DNA of 40,719 nucleotides from Streptomyces sp. SID486 (GTDB taxonomy: Bacteria > Actinomycetota > Actinomycetes > Streptomycetales > Streptomycetaceae). Location: NCBI RefSeq assembly GCF_009865385.1, contig NZ_WWJT01000427.1:1-40719 (forward strand), read 5' to 3'. The number at the start of each line of letters is the position of its first letter. Position 1 is the stretch's first letter. Shown here piece by piece: positions 16,299-24,397 of the stretch. The position numbers and the translations under genes are program-made. Under the pieces are notes generated by a model that was given only the letters and a program-made list of their open reading frames with translations, ran no database searches and was not told the origin of the DNA.

Positions 16299-17314
16299 CG
16301 GGTGCCCTTCGCGGCGTACTCGGCGACCTTGTCGACGTTGGACTTGTCGACGAAGGCCGGCCCGGTGAGCACCGGCTGCTCACCACCGCCGCTGTAGTTG
16401 CCGTTGTTCTTGTAGAGCCACAGCGAGTCGACCGCCAGATAGCCCTGGAGGTAGGGCTGCTGGTCGACGGCGAACTCGACGGAGCCGTTCTGCACCGCCT
16501 TGACCAGTTCCTTGTTGAGGTCGAAGGTGACCACCTTCGCCTTGCTGCCCGCGTCGGCCACGGACTGGACCGCGGTGAGGGCGAACGGGGCGCCGAGGGT
16601 GACGACGGTGTCGATCGAGCCGTCCTGCTTGAGCTTCGCGGTGATCGTCGAGCGCACGGACGGCATGTCGGTGCCGTTCACGTACAGCGTCTGCGTGTCG
16701 CCCTCGAAGGTCTTCCGCACCCCGTCGCAGCGCTGGGTGAGTCCCACGTTGCCCTGCTCCTGGACCACACAGGCGATCTTCTTGGCGCCGGTGGTGTTCA
16801 GCTTCTTGCCCAGCGCCTCGCCCGCGACGTTCTCGTCCTGTCCGAAGAACTCCAGCAGGCCGAGGTCCTTCCAGTCGCTCAGACCCGAGTTGAGGCCGAC
16901 GACCGGGATGCCGGCCTTCTCGGCCTTGGCGAGGACGTTCTTCATGGCGTCCGGCTTGGCCAGGGTGACCGCGATGCCGTCCACCTTCTGGTCGATCGCG
17001 TTCTGCACCAGGTTGGCCTGGTTGCCCGCGTTCGGGTCGGCGGAGTAGACCAGCTTGACGTTGTCCTTCGCCGCCGCGGCCTCCGCGCCCTTGCGGACGG
17101 TGTCCCAGAAGGTGTCCCCCGGCGCCTGGTGGGTGACCAGCGCGACGGTCATGCGGGGGGTGTCGGCCTTGCCCGCGGCGGCGTTCGCCGCTTCCTCCTC
17201 TGCCTTCTTGCCGCCGTGACTGCTGGAGCAGCCGGCCAGGGTGAGGGCTGCCGCGGCGGCCACGGCCACGAGGGGGGCCGTTCCGCGGGAGCGGGGGCGA
17301 GAAGAGCGGTCCAT
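16295..17314 (-). CDS. Sugar ABC transporter substrate-binding lipoprotein (CUT2)
   Basis: This is a 339-residue exported lipoprotein. It has a basic start, a hydrophobic stretch and lipobox LAGC with lipidated Cys29. A type I periplasmic-binding fold follows (VALVTHQAPGDTFWDTVRKGAEAAA, then IDQKVDGIAVTLAKPDAM, VVGLNSGL). It belongs to the ribose/inositol-binding (IbpA-like) group. First gene of an operon of binding protein, permease, ATPase and TIM-barrel enzyme, with a good promoter upstream. The inositol-type genes around it make myo-inositol or another cyclitol a plausible ligand, but ribose- or galactose-like sugars are possible. AGGAAAG precedes the ATG closely. Confidence 0.92.
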   Translation of the reverse strand: MDRSSRPRSRGTAPLVAVAAAAALTLAGCSSSHGGKKAEEEAANAAAGKADTPRMTVALVTHQAPGDTFWDTVRKGAEAAAAKDNVKLVYSADPNAGNQANLVQNAIDQKVDGIAVTLAKPDAMKNVLAKAEKAGIPVVGLNSGLSDWKDLGLLEFFGQDENVAGEALGKKLNTTGAKKIACVVQEQGNVGLTQRCDGVRKTFEGDTQTLYVNGTDMPSVRSTITAKLKQDGSIDTVVTLGAPFALTAVQSVADAGSKAKVVTFDLNKELVKAVQNGSVEFAVDQQPYLQGYLAVDSLWLYKNNGNYSGGGEQPVLTGPAFVDKSNVDKVAEYAAKGTR

Positions 17315-17373
17315 CTTTCCTGCACCTCACTGTGCGTGCGACGGGGCAAGGGACGCGGATGCGTTGGGACGGG

Positions 17374-17413
17374 ATACAAGCCTCTGTCGGGCCCACTGTC
17401 AATACTTTGTCAA
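17374..17413 (-). promoter_or_regulatory. Promoter of the CUT2 operon with direct TGTCAA repeats
   Basis: On the minus strand TTGACA (plus 17397-17402) and TTGTAT (plus 17374-17379) are exactly 17 bp apart, a strong match to a housekeeping promoter about 60 bp before the lipoprotein start. A second TGTCAA lies at 17408-17413, 11 bp away, followed by GACA to give TGTC-AA-GACA. The same hexamer forms the inverted repeat at 10468-10483, suggesting a shared regulator. Confidence 0.65.
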
Positions 17414-17414
17414 G

Positions 17415-17684
17415 ACATCATTTCACGAGGTGGTCCGAATGTAAGTACAAACCAGCCGCACCTCACCTTCCGGTCGCACCCCGCGGGCATGAGCCCAGTA
17501 CACCGCACACCGCGGCGAACGGCACCGGACGCCCGCGGACCCGTCACCGTCACCTTCCCGCACCGCCTCCGCGGTCCGCCGGGACCGCGGGGCGCGCCGC
17601 ACCCGGACTCCCCCTCGACCATCCCCCGACAGCACAGGGCGACTTACGTTTCGGGCAAGAGACCTCCGAGTGCGGCCGGAGGTA
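17415..17684. other. Gene-free part of the intergenic region between two divergent ABC operons
   Basis: No convincing coding sequence, RNA gene or repeat was seen in this stretch. Short open frames here lack ribosome sites and a coding pattern. It separates the CUT2 promoter (leftward) from the CUT1 promoter (rightward). Confidence 0.5.
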
Positions 17685-17714
17685 TTGACGCATGAGCGGA
17701 CGTGGGGCTGTTAT
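17685..17714 (+). promoter_or_regulatory. Candidate promoter of the CUT1 operon
   Basis: TTGACG (17685-17690) and TGTTAT (17709-17714) are 18 bp apart in a locally AT-richer segment, about 100 bp before the binding-protein start. No other pair as good was seen in this region. Confidence 0.5.
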
Positions 17715-17734
17715 TACGCCCACGATGTTCGGTC

Positions 17735-17779
17735 GAGTTGATTTCTGAGCGGTTTCGAGAGCCTTTTGGTGATCAACTC
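17735..17779 (+). promoter_or_regulatory. Leader inverted repeat GAGTTGAT/ATCAACTC before the CUT1 operon
   Basis: GAGTTGAT (17735-17742) and ATCAACTC (17772-17779) pair perfectly around a 29-nt interval containing GGTTTCGAGAGCC. If transcription starts at the candidate promoter upstream, this would fold in the leader, about 40 bp before the ATG. It could instead be a bipartite operator. Confidence 0.4.
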
Positions 17780-17817
17780 ATCCCCTTGGCCGAACCCTGT
17801 ATTCCTCAGGAGCCGCC

Positions 17818-19131
17818 ATGCGCCTCTCCACCTCCGGCCATTCCGTCCCGGCCCCCGGCCGACGTTCCCTGCTGCGCGGAGCGGGCGGTGCCGCTCTGCT
17901 CGCCGGGGCCGGCATACCCCTGCTGTCCGCCTGCGGAGGCAGCGGTTCCGGCTCCGACCCGAAGACCGTCACCGTCGGCTCCAACGCCTCGGACGCGGTG
18001 CCGAAGAAAGCGTTCGAGAGTGTCTACGCGGACTTCAAGAAGCGCTCCGGGCTCACCGTCGACGTGAACACCAAGGACCACAACACCTTCCAGGAGCAGA
18101 TCAACTCCTATCTCCAGGGCACTCCGGACGACGTGTTCCACTGGTTCGCCGGTTACCGCATGCAGTTCTTCGCGGCGAAGAAACTGGCCACGCCGGTCGA
18201 CGACGTCTGGGCGAAGATCGGGGACAACTTCCCCGAGGCCATGAAGCAGCTCAGCAAGGGCGAGGACGGCAAGTACTACTTCGTACCGCTCACCACGTAT
18301 CCGTGGGCGGTCTTCTACCGCAGAAGCGTCTTCCGGCAGCACGGATACCAGATCCCCACCACCTGGGACGACTTCGTCTCCCTGCTGAAGCGGATGAAGA
18401 AGGACGGCCTGGTGCCGCTCGCCTTCGGGGACAAGGACGCCTGGCCGGCGATGGGCACCTTCGACCAGATCGACTTCCGCCTCAACGGCTACGACTTCCA
18501 CGTGGAGCTGATGGCGGGCAAGGCGTCCTGGACCGACACCAGGGTCCGGGACGTCTTCGACCACTGGGCCGAGATCCTCCCCTACCACCAGGACGGCTTC
18601 ATGGGCCGCACCTGGCAGGACGCCGCACAGACCCTGAACGCGAAGAAGGCCGGCATGTACCTCCTGGGCTCCTTCGTGGCACAGCAGTTCACCGACCAGG
18701 CCGATCTCGACGACCTGGACTTCTTCGCCTTCCCGGAGATCGACCCGGCCCACGGCCAGGACACCGTCGAGGCGCCGACCGACGGTTTCATGGTCAGCAG
18801 GTCCCCCAGGAACCACGCGGGTGTCGTGAGACTGCTGGAGTACCTGGGCAGCCCGGCGGCCGAGGAGCTGTACCTCAAGGGCGACCCCAGCGTGGTGGCC
18901 GCCTCCGACAAGGCCGGGACCTCCGCGTACTCGGCGCTGCAGAAGAAGGCGTTCGAGATGATCGGCGGCGCCAAGAGCCTCACCCAGTTCATGGACCGCG
19001 ACAGCCGCCCCGACTTCACGTCCACCGTGATGCAGCCCGCTCTGCAGAAGTTCCTGCAGAATCCGAAGGGCGTGGACGGCCTGTTGTCGTCCATCGAGCG
19101 CCAGAAGAAGACGATCTTCGCGTCCGCGTGA
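17818..19131 (+). CDS. Extracellular solute-binding lipoprotein, CUT1 sugar ABC transporter
   Basis: This is a 437-residue MalE-like (type 1 family) binding protein. The signal has a twin arginine (RRSLLRG, residues 15-21) and a lipobox LSAC with Cys39, suggesting Tat export and lipid anchoring. Mature-protein landmarks include YFVPLTTYPWAVFYRRSVF and TTWDDFVSLLKRMKKDG, typical of oligosaccharide binders. The ATG at 17818 follows CAGGAG. It is the first gene of an operon with two permeases and, further on, a secreted GH5 hydrolase, suggesting capture of a glycan or glycoside fragment released outside the cell. No cognate ATPase is encoded here; a shared MsiK-type ATPase elsewhere is the usual Streptomyces solution. 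Confidence 0.93.
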   Translation: MRLSTSGHSVPAPGRRSLLRGAGGAALLAGAGIPLLSACGGSGSGSDPKTVTVGSNASDAVPKKAFESVYADFKKRSGLTVDVNTKDHNTFQEQINSYLQGTPDDVFHWFAGYRMQFFAAKKLATPVDDVWAKIGDNFPEAMKQLSKGEDGKYYFVPLTTYPWAVFYRRSVFRQHGYQIPTTWDDFVSLLKRMKKDGLVPLAFGDKDAWPAMGTFDQIDFRLNGYDFHVELMAGKASWTDTRVRDVFDHWAEILPYHQDGFMGRTWQDAAQTLNAKKAGMYLLGSFVAQQFTDQADLDDLDFFAFPEIDPAHGQDTVEAPTDGFMVSRSPRNHAGVVRLLEYLGSPAAEELYLKGDPSVVAASDKAGTSAYSALQKKAFEMIGGAKSLTQFMDRDSRPDFTSTVMQPALQKFLQNPKGVDGLLSSIERQKKTIFASA

Positions 19132-20120
19132 GCGACCCGATGACCACCGACACGACGACGAAGACCCCGGCGGCGCCGGCCGTGCCGGCACCGGAGGCCG
19201 CGCCCGCGCGGAAGCGGGCCACGCACGGCCACCGGCGCCTGCTGACCCGCCGTGACCGGATCACGCTCGCCGTGATGGCGGGCGTGCCCACGGTCCTGCA
19301 CGTGATCCTGGTCTGGGTCACCGCCCTCGCCTCGATCGCCCTCGCCTTCACCACCTGGGACGGCATCGGCTTCGACTCGATCACCTGGGTCGGCCTGGAC
19401 AACTTCCGGCAACTCTTCAGCGACAACCCGCAGTTCTGGCCGGCCGTCCAGCACAACGTCATCTGGTTCGCGGCCCTCATCCTGGTCCCGACGCCGTTCG
19501 GGCTGTTCCTCGCCGTGCAGCTGGACAAGCGGATCCGGTTCAGCAGGGTCTACCAGACCGCGTTCTTCCTGCCCGTCGTCATCTCGATGGCGTGCATCGG
19601 CTTCGTCTGGCAGCTGGTCTACAACCCGGACACCGGCCTGATCAACAGCGTCATCGGCGCCAACGAACCCGGCCACTACATCGACTGGATCGGCGACCCC
19701 GACCTCAACCTGTGGGCCGTCCTGGTCGCCGCGTCCTGGCGGCACACCGGCTACATGATGATCCTGTACCTGGCCGGCCTCAAGGGTGTCGACCCGTCGC
19801 TCAGGGAGGCGTCCGCCCTGGACGGCGCGAACGAGTGGCAGACGTTCCGGCACGTCGTCTTCCCGACGCTGCGCCCGACCAACACGGTCGTCCTCGTCGT
19901 CACCGTCATCGAGGCACTGCGCGCCTTCGACCTGGTCTTCGTCTTCAACAAGGGCGCCCAGGGCACGGAGTTGCTGTCGATCCTGGTCACCGACAACATC
20001 ATCGGCGAGTCCAGCCGCATCGGATACGGCTCCGCCATCGCCGTGGTCCTGCTGGTCATCTCCCTCGCGGTGATCATCCCCTATCTGATCGCAACCTTCC
20101 GGAAGGAGCGGCGCGCATGA
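19128..20120 (+). CDS. CUT1 sugar ABC transporter permease, MalF-like
   Basis: This is a 330-residue membrane protein. A polar N-terminus rich in Thr, Pro, Ala and Lys precedes six helices with the MalF/UgpA-type pattern (VYQTAFFLPVVISMACIGFVWQLVYNP). The EAA loop is EASALDGANEWQTFRHVVFPTLRP. The GTG at 19128 overlaps the binding-protein stop by 4 bp; an in-frame ATG at 19140 is an alternative, and neither has a strong ribosome site, consistent with translational coupling. It pairs with the next permease to form the channel. Confidence 0.92.
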   Translation: MSDPMTTDTTTKTPAAPAVPAPEAAPARKRATHGHRRLLTRRDRITLAVMAGVPTVLHVILVWVTALASIALAFTTWDGIGFDSITWVGLDNFRQLFSDNPQFWPAVQHNVIWFAALILVPTPFGLFLAVQLDKRIRFSRVYQTAFFLPVVISMACIGFVWQLVYNPDTGLINSVIGANEPGHYIDWIGDPDLNLWAVLVAASWRHTGYMMILYLAGLKGVDPSLREASALDGANEWQTFRHVVFPTLRPTNTVVLVVTVIEALRAFDLVFVFNKGAQGTELLSILVTDNIIGESSRIGYGSAIAVVLLVISLAVIIPYLIATFRKERRA

Positions 20121-21004
20121 GCGGCACCACCCTCCCGCTGAAGCGGCGCACACCGGTCCGCCCCGCCCGGGTCCTGCTGCACGTCTTCCTCGCGGGCACC
20201 GCCCTGGCCTGGCTGGCACCGCTGCTCTGGGCGGTCTTCTCGGCCCTGCGCCCGTACGGGGAGACCAGCGACAAGGGCTACGTCTCCTGGCCCGACACGC
20301 TGAACCTCGACAACTTCACGAACGCCTTCCAGCAGTCGGACATGCTGCACTACTTCGGCAACACGCTGGTGATCGCGGTCCCTGCCGTCCTGCTGACCCT
20401 GTTCCTCTCCTCCTGCGTGGCGTTCTACGTCAGCCGGTTCGACTTCCGTCTCAACCTCGCGCTGCTGCTGGTGTTCACGGCCGGCAACCTGTTGCCGCAG
20501 CAGGTCGTCATCACCCCGCTGTACCGGCTGTACCTGCTCACGGACCTGCCGGGCATCACCGCGAGCGGCAAGCTCTACGACTCCGCGCTGGGGCTCGTCC
20601 TCATCCACGTCGCCTTCCAGTCCGGCTTCTGCGCGTTCGTGCTCGCCAACTACATGCGCTCCCTGCCCCACGAGCTGACCGAGGCCGCGCTCGTCGACGG
20701 CGCCTCGGTGTGGCGGCTGTACTGGCAGATCACCCTGCCGCTGTGCAAGCCGGCGATGGCGGCCCTCGCCACCCTGCTGTCGATCTGGATCTACAACGAC
20801 TTCTTCTGGGCCCTGGTGCTGATCTCCACCGGCGAGAACATGCCGATCACCTCGGCCCTCAACAACCTCTCCGGCCAGTACTTCACCGACCCCAACCTGG
20901 TCGCCGCGGGCTCCCTGCTGACCGCCGTCCCGACCCTGGCCGTCTACTTCGCGCTCCAGCGCCAGTTCGTCAGCGGTCTGACACTGGGCTCCGGCAAGGG
21001 CTGA
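20117..21004 (+). CDS. CUT1 sugar ABC transporter permease, MalG-like
   Basis: This is a 295-residue membrane protein with six helices and the EAA loop EAALVDGASVWRLYWQITLPLCKPAMAAL split here as EAALVDGAS and LPLCKPAM. The N-terminus WLAPLLWAVFSALRPYGE is typical of MalG/LacG-type permeases. The ATG at 20117 overlaps the previous stop by 4 bp and follows GGAAGGAG by 8 bases. It is the second half of the import channel; the ATP-binding subunit is not in this window. Confidence 0.92.
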   Translation: MSGTTLPLKRRTPVRPARVLLHVFLAGTALAWLAPLLWAVFSALRPYGETSDKGYVSWPDTLNLDNFTNAFQQSDMLHYFGNTLVIAVPAVLLTLFLSSCVAFYVSRFDFRLNLALLLVFTAGNLLPQQVVITPLYRLYLLTDLPGITASGKLYDSALGLVLIHVAFQSGFCAFVLANYMRSLPHELTEAALVDGASVWRLYWQITLPLCKPAMAALATLLSIWIYNDFFWALVLISTGENMPITSALNNLSGQYFTDPNLVAAGSLLTAVPTLAVYFALQRQFVSGLTLGSGKG

Positions 21005-21009
21005 GGCGC

Positions 21010-21042
21010 GGCGGGGCCGCCGAGGAGGAAGGTGGCCCCGCC
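21010..21042 (+). terminator. 9-bp hairpin after the CUT1 permeases
   Basis: GGCGGGGCC (21010-21018) pairs with GGCCCCGCC (21034-21042) around 15 nt, beginning 5 bp after the permease stop. It may stop or attenuate transcription before the GH5 gene. Confidence 0.55.
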
Positions 21043-21050
21043 CAGCCCCG

Positions 21051-21103
21051 CCTCGCCTCGCCTCGCCTCGAACGCGAACACGAACACGAACACGAACACG
21101 ACG
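21051..21103. repeat. Pentamer and hexamer tandem repeats before the GH5 gene
   Basis: Four CCTCG units (21051-21070) are followed directly by about four and a half CGAACA-type hexamers (21070-21103). The segment sits between a terminator-like hairpin and the GH5 upstream region and encodes nothing recognisable. Confidence 0.85.
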
Positions 21104-21107
21104 ATCC

Positions 21108-21136
21108 TCAAGTGGCAGTCCTGTGCGAGCACTTGA
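21108..21136. promoter_or_regulatory. TCAAGTG/CACTTGA inverted repeat upstream of the GH5 gene
   Basis: TCAAGTG (21108-21114) and CACTTGA (21130-21136) form a perfect 7-bp inverted repeat with a 15-bp spacer, 65 bp before the GH5 start. It could be an operator with half-sites two turns apart. No regulator is encoded adjacent to it. Confidence 0.4.
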
Positions 21137-21200
21137 AGTGTGGGCCGGCCGCTGATGGGATGCGCGGCACCACACGACACCGCCGCCCCGGAGGTCCCCT

Positions 21201-22568
21201 GTGCTGCGAGCGATCCTGACGGCGAGCGCGGTCGTCGCCGCGCTGCTCGTCCCCGCCACCGCCCACGCCGAGGACGGCGGGCCGGGCATACCCCGCCTCA
21301 CCGACCGGAACGGGCGGGTCCTGACTCTGCACGGCTGGAACATCGAGGACAAGGAACACCGTGGCGAGCAGGCCCTCACCGGCATCACCGAACGCCATCT
21401 GCGCGACATGCGGGCCAAAGGCTTCGACTTCGCCCGGCTGCTCGTCTTCTGGGACGACCTGGAGCCCAGGCCCGGTCGCTACAGCCGGAGTTACCTGCGC
21501 AAGATCGAGCGCGTCCTCGACTGGGCCGAGCGCTACGACATCCGGGTGGTGATCGACGCCCACCAGGACGTCTTCGGCCCCGCCTTCGGTCACCGCGGGA
21601 TACCCGAGTGGGCGACCCGGACCGACGGGCTGCCCTTCACCGCCCATCCCGAGGACTGGTTCGCCGAGTACTTCGAGCCCGCCGTGCAGCGCGCCTTCAC
21701 CCACCTCTACGAGGACGCGGATCTGCGCCGCGCCCAGGCACGCATGTGGCGGACCCTCGCCACCCGTTTCGCCCGCCACCCCGCCGTGCTCGGCTACGAC
21801 CTCGTCAACGAGCCCATGGGCGAGACGCGTCCAGGGGAGGATCTGGCGACGGCGGCGCGCAGGATCGAACGCGACCAGCTCACCCCGATGTACAACCGGC
21901 TGGCCGGCGCGGTCCGGCCGGCCGACCGGGACGCCTGGCTGTTCGTCGAACCCACCCCGGTCGTGGGCGAGGGCGTGCCGACCGGCCTCGGCCGCATCGA
22001 CGACCCCCGGGTCGTGTACGCCCCGCACTTCTACAACACCGCCATGGAGGCGGGCGCCGACTACGATCCCGGGGCCGGCTGGATCGAGGCGTACGAGCGG
22101 GCCGTCACCGTGTACCCGCAGCGGTACCGGGTGCCGGTCGTGGTGGGCGAGTGGGGTCCGCTGAACAACGACCTGCCCCACATGAACCGCTTCTACCGGG
22201 ACGCCATGGCCTCCCTGGGCCGCTACACCTCCGGCTGGGCGGGGTACGTGTGGTGCTACGGCGGCGGCTACTGCGCCGCCGACGACACCGGCGCCTTGCG
22301 CACCAACAAGGAGCTGACCGCCGAGCCGTACGCGGAGAGCGTGGCGGGCACGGTCCGCTCCGCGTCCTACGACCCCGGAAGCGGCGTCTACCGGCTGGCC
22401 TACCGCGCGGCCGCCCACGGCTCCCGGGTGACGGCACTGTCCCTGCCGCCCGGCACCTGGCGGATCACGGCCGAGGGCGACGCCCGCGTCCTCGCGCGCT
22501 CACCCGGCCGGGTCTGGCTCTGGGCCGCACCGGGCGGCAGCGTGCGTGTCAGCGTCGAACGGGGCTGA
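21201..22568 (+). CDS. Secreted GH5 family glycoside hydrolase, endoglycoceramidase-like
   Basis: This is a 455-residue protein with a Sec signal peptide cleaved near ATAHA-ED (residue 23). A GH5 (beta/alpha)8 catalytic domain spans about residues 40-350, and a C-terminal beta-rich domain of about 80 residues (YDPGSGVYRLAYRAAAHGSRV) follows. Catalytic residues are visible: acid/base Glu204 in DLVNEPMG and nucleophile Glu317 in VVVGEWG. The layout LHGWNIEDKEHRG, VVIDAHQDVFGPAFG and the C-terminal domain match the endoglycoceramidase/rutinosidase-like GH5 group rather than cellulases. The GTG at 21201 has GGAGG 6 bases upstream. It is likely secreted to release sugars from glycolipids or glycosides that the preceding CUT1 transporter imports. 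Substrate not proven. Confidence 0.88.
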   Translation: MLRAILTASAVVAALLVPATAHAEDGGPGIPRLTDRNGRVLTLHGWNIEDKEHRGEQALTGITERHLRDMRAKGFDFARLLVFWDDLEPRPGRYSRSYLRKIERVLDWAERYDIRVVIDAHQDVFGPAFGHRGIPEWATRTDGLPFTAHPEDWFAEYFEPAVQRAFTHLYEDADLRRAQARMWRTLATRFARHPAVLGYDLVNEPMGETRPGEDLATAARRIERDQLTPMYNRLAGAVRPADRDAWLFVEPTPVVGEGVPTGLGRIDDPRVVYAPHFYNTAMEAGADYDPGAGWIEAYERAVTVYPQRYRVPVVVGEWGPLNNDLPHMNRFYRDAMASLGRYTSGWAGYVWCYGGGYCAADDTGALRTNKELTAEPYAESVAGTVRSASYDPGSGVYRLAYRAAAHGSRVTALSLPPGTWRITAEGDARVLARSPGRVWLWAAPGGSVRVSVERG

Positions 22569-22594
22569 CCACGCCGGAGGGGGGACATGAGCGA

Positions 22595-22626
22595 AGGGCC
22601 GCACCGGAGTCCTCCGGTACGGCCCT
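22595..22626. terminator. 15-position hairpin between GH5 gene and tRNA-Pro
   Basis: AGGGCCG-C-ACCGGAG (22595-22609) pairs with CTCCGGT-A-CGGCCCT (22612-22626) with a single C/A mismatch and a very short loop. It separates a plus-strand gene from the minus-strand tRNA and probably serves both. Confidence 0.8.
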
Positions 22627-22647
22627 CTCGACCTGCGTTCTCACAAG

Positions 22648-22721
<74 letters not shown>

Positions 22722-22825
22722 TTGCGCTCACCCGCGGTGCCCCGCGTGATCGTGCGAACAGAACTTTACCCCACGCCGGGGAGTGCACCGAAGAAGCCCG
22801 GGCGGGGCGAGGGACAATCGACGGT

Positions 22826-23332
22826 ATGACGAACGCGGGCGCATCGGATGCCAGGGACCGGGACGAGGCCGGGCGGGCCCGCAACGCGCGGCCCCGGGAC
22901 GGGCTGGGGCGTCCGCTGCCGTACGGCGCCGAGGGCGTTCCGCGGCAGCCGGAGGGGGTGCTGCGGGCGCCGGAGGAGACGGTCGCGCAGGCGCAGGAGC
23001 TGCTGGTGGCGGGACGGCCGTTCCACGCGCACGAGGTGTTCGAGGACGCCTGGAAGTCGGGTCCGGAGGACGAGCGTGCGCTGTGGCGGGGGCTCGCGCA
23101 GCTGGCGGTGGGGCTGACCCACGCGGCGCGCGGGAACACCGCGGGCGGGGCGCGGCTGCTGCGGCGCGGTGCGGGAGCGGTCGAGGAGTGGGAGACCGGG
23201 CGGGGCGAGGACCGGCCCTACGGCCTGGATCTGCCCGGCCTCACCCGGTGGGCGCGGGAGCTGGCGGAGCGTGTGGAGCACGGCTCGGCGCCGGTGGACG
23301 CCCGCACCGAGGCGCCCCGGCTGGGCCCCTGA
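22826..23332 (+). CDS. DUF309 family protein
   Basis: This 168-residue protein carries the DUF309 helical motif. The strongly conserved segment FHAHEVFEDAWKSGPEDERALWRGLAQLAVG is at about residues 67-97, and HAARGNTAGGARLLRRGA follows. The first 50 residues are charged and probably disordered (SDARDRDEAGRARNARPRDG). The ATG at 22826 is chosen because the longer frame would run through the tRNA. Function of the family is unknown; it is often a small cytosolic all-alpha protein with a conserved H-x-x-W-like pocket. No operon partner: a 240-bp repeat-bearing spacer follows. Confidence 0.85.
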   Translation: MTNAGASDARDRDEAGRARNARPRDGLGRPLPYGAEGVPRQPEGVLRAPEETVAQAQELLVAGRPFHAHEVFEDAWKSGPEDERALWRGLAQLAVGLTHAARGNTAGGARLLRRGAGAVEEWETGRGEDRPYGLDLPGLTRWARELAERVEHGSAPVDARTEAPRLGP

Positions 23333-23353
23333 CCGGAGCGGCCCCATCGCCGC

Positions 23354-23455
23354 GACCCTGACCGCGACGGACCCGTCCCCCGGCCGAGACCCTGACCGGG
23401 ACGGACCCGTCCCCCGGCCGAGACCCTGACCAGGCGGCCCCATCCCTGGCCGAGA
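23354..23455. repeat. 34-bp tandem repeat, about three copies
   Basis: Units starting GACCCTGACCG at 23354, 23388 and 23422 have a 34-bp period. The first two are nearly identical (GACGGACCCGTCCCCCGG inside) and the third is diverged. The repeat fills much of the 239-bp spacer before cobF; the rest shows no gene or promoter I can support. Confidence 0.85.
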
Positions 23456-23571
23456 CCCCCGCCGGAGCGGGGTGTTCCCCGCGGGGCCGGGAGCGGGCGG
23501 GGCCGGGTCCCTCACCGCGGCCGGGTGGAGGCGGTGGTGGGGCCGTCCGCGGCATACGGCAGACTCGGGGC

Positions 23572-24366
23572 GTGCGAAAGATTCATGTCATCGGTATCGG
23601 TGCGGGCGACCCCGACCAGCTGACCCTGCAGGCGGTCAAGGCACTGCGGGGCACGGACGTGTTCTTCCTGCTCGACAAGGGCGAGGTGAAGAACGATCTC
23701 ACCCAGCTCCGGCGGGACATCCTGGACGCGCACCTGCCGGAGGGGTCGTACCGGGTCGTGGCGGCCCGGGACCCGGAACGGGACCGGAAGGCGGGCGGCG
23801 CCGCCTACCCGTCGGCCGTCGAGGACTGGCGCAGCGCCCGCGCCGGAATCTACGCGCGGCTGATCGCGGAGGAACTGGGCGAGGACGGCACCGGCGCCTT
23901 CCTGGTGTGGGGGGACCCGGCGCTGTACGACAGCACGCTGGCCATCCTGGAGGAGGTGCTGGAGCAGGGCTCGGTGGCGTTCACCTACGACGTGGTGCCC
24001 GGCATCAGCAGTGTGTCCGCGCTGGCCGCGCGGCACCGCACGAGCCTGACCCGGGTCGCGCGGCCGATGCAGATCACCACCGGGCGGCGGCTGGCCGAGG
24101 GCTTCCCCGACGGGGTGGACGACGTGGTCGTGATGCTGGACGCCCAGCAGACCTTCCGGCGGTACGCCGAGGAGGCGGGAGCGGAGGGCCGGGACGGCAT
24201 GGACATCTACTGGGGTGCCTACATCGGTACGCCGGACGAGATCCTCGTCTCCGGGCCCCTCGCCGAGGCCGGGCCGCGCATCGAGCGGCTGCGGGCCGAG
24301 GCCCGGGAGCGCAAGGGCTGGATCATGGACACGTACCTGCTGCGCAGGAATCCCGGGGACGCCTGA
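23572..24366 (+). CDS. cobF: Precorrin-6A synthase (deacetylating)
   Basis: This is a 264-residue SAM-dependent tetrapyrrole methylase. It begins KIHVIGIGAGDPDQLTLQAV (the family's GxGxGD SAM-loop region). The central segment AFLVWGDPALYDSTLAILEEV and VVPGISSVSALAARH match the conserved methylase core, and the C-terminus WIMDTYLLRRNPGDA is characteristic of CobF. The enzyme methylates C-1 of precorrin-5 and releases acetate in aerobic cobalamin synthesis. The GTG at 23572 begins right at the fold and has no strong ribosome site. No other cob gene is present here, so it is scattered away from the main cobalamin genes. Confidence 0.9.
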   Translation: MRKIHVIGIGAGDPDQLTLQAVKALRGTDVFFLLDKGEVKNDLTQLRRDILDAHLPEGSYRVVAARDPERDRKAGGAAYPSAVEDWRSARAGIYARLIAEELGEDGTGAFLVWGDPALYDSTLAILEEVLEQGSVAFTYDVVPGISSVSALAARHRTSLTRVARPMQITTGRRLAEGFPDGVDDVVVMLDAQQTFRRYAEEAGAEGRDGMDIYWGAYIGTPDEILVSGPLAEAGPRIERLRAEARERKGWIMDTYLLRRNPGDA

Positions 24367-24397
24367 CGGTCCGCCGCACGGGGAGCGTGGGCGCGGG

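Noticed and set aside
17806..19191. A 461-codon minus-strand frame opposite the CUT1 binding protein
   Set aside because: The plus strand encodes a complete Tat lipoprotein with a ribosome site; the reverse frame has no start signal or fold.
23354..23455. CRISPR array (also considered for 798-902 and 11787-11938)
   Set aside because: Units are directly adjacent without unique spacers and no cas gene is present; these are simple tandem repeats.
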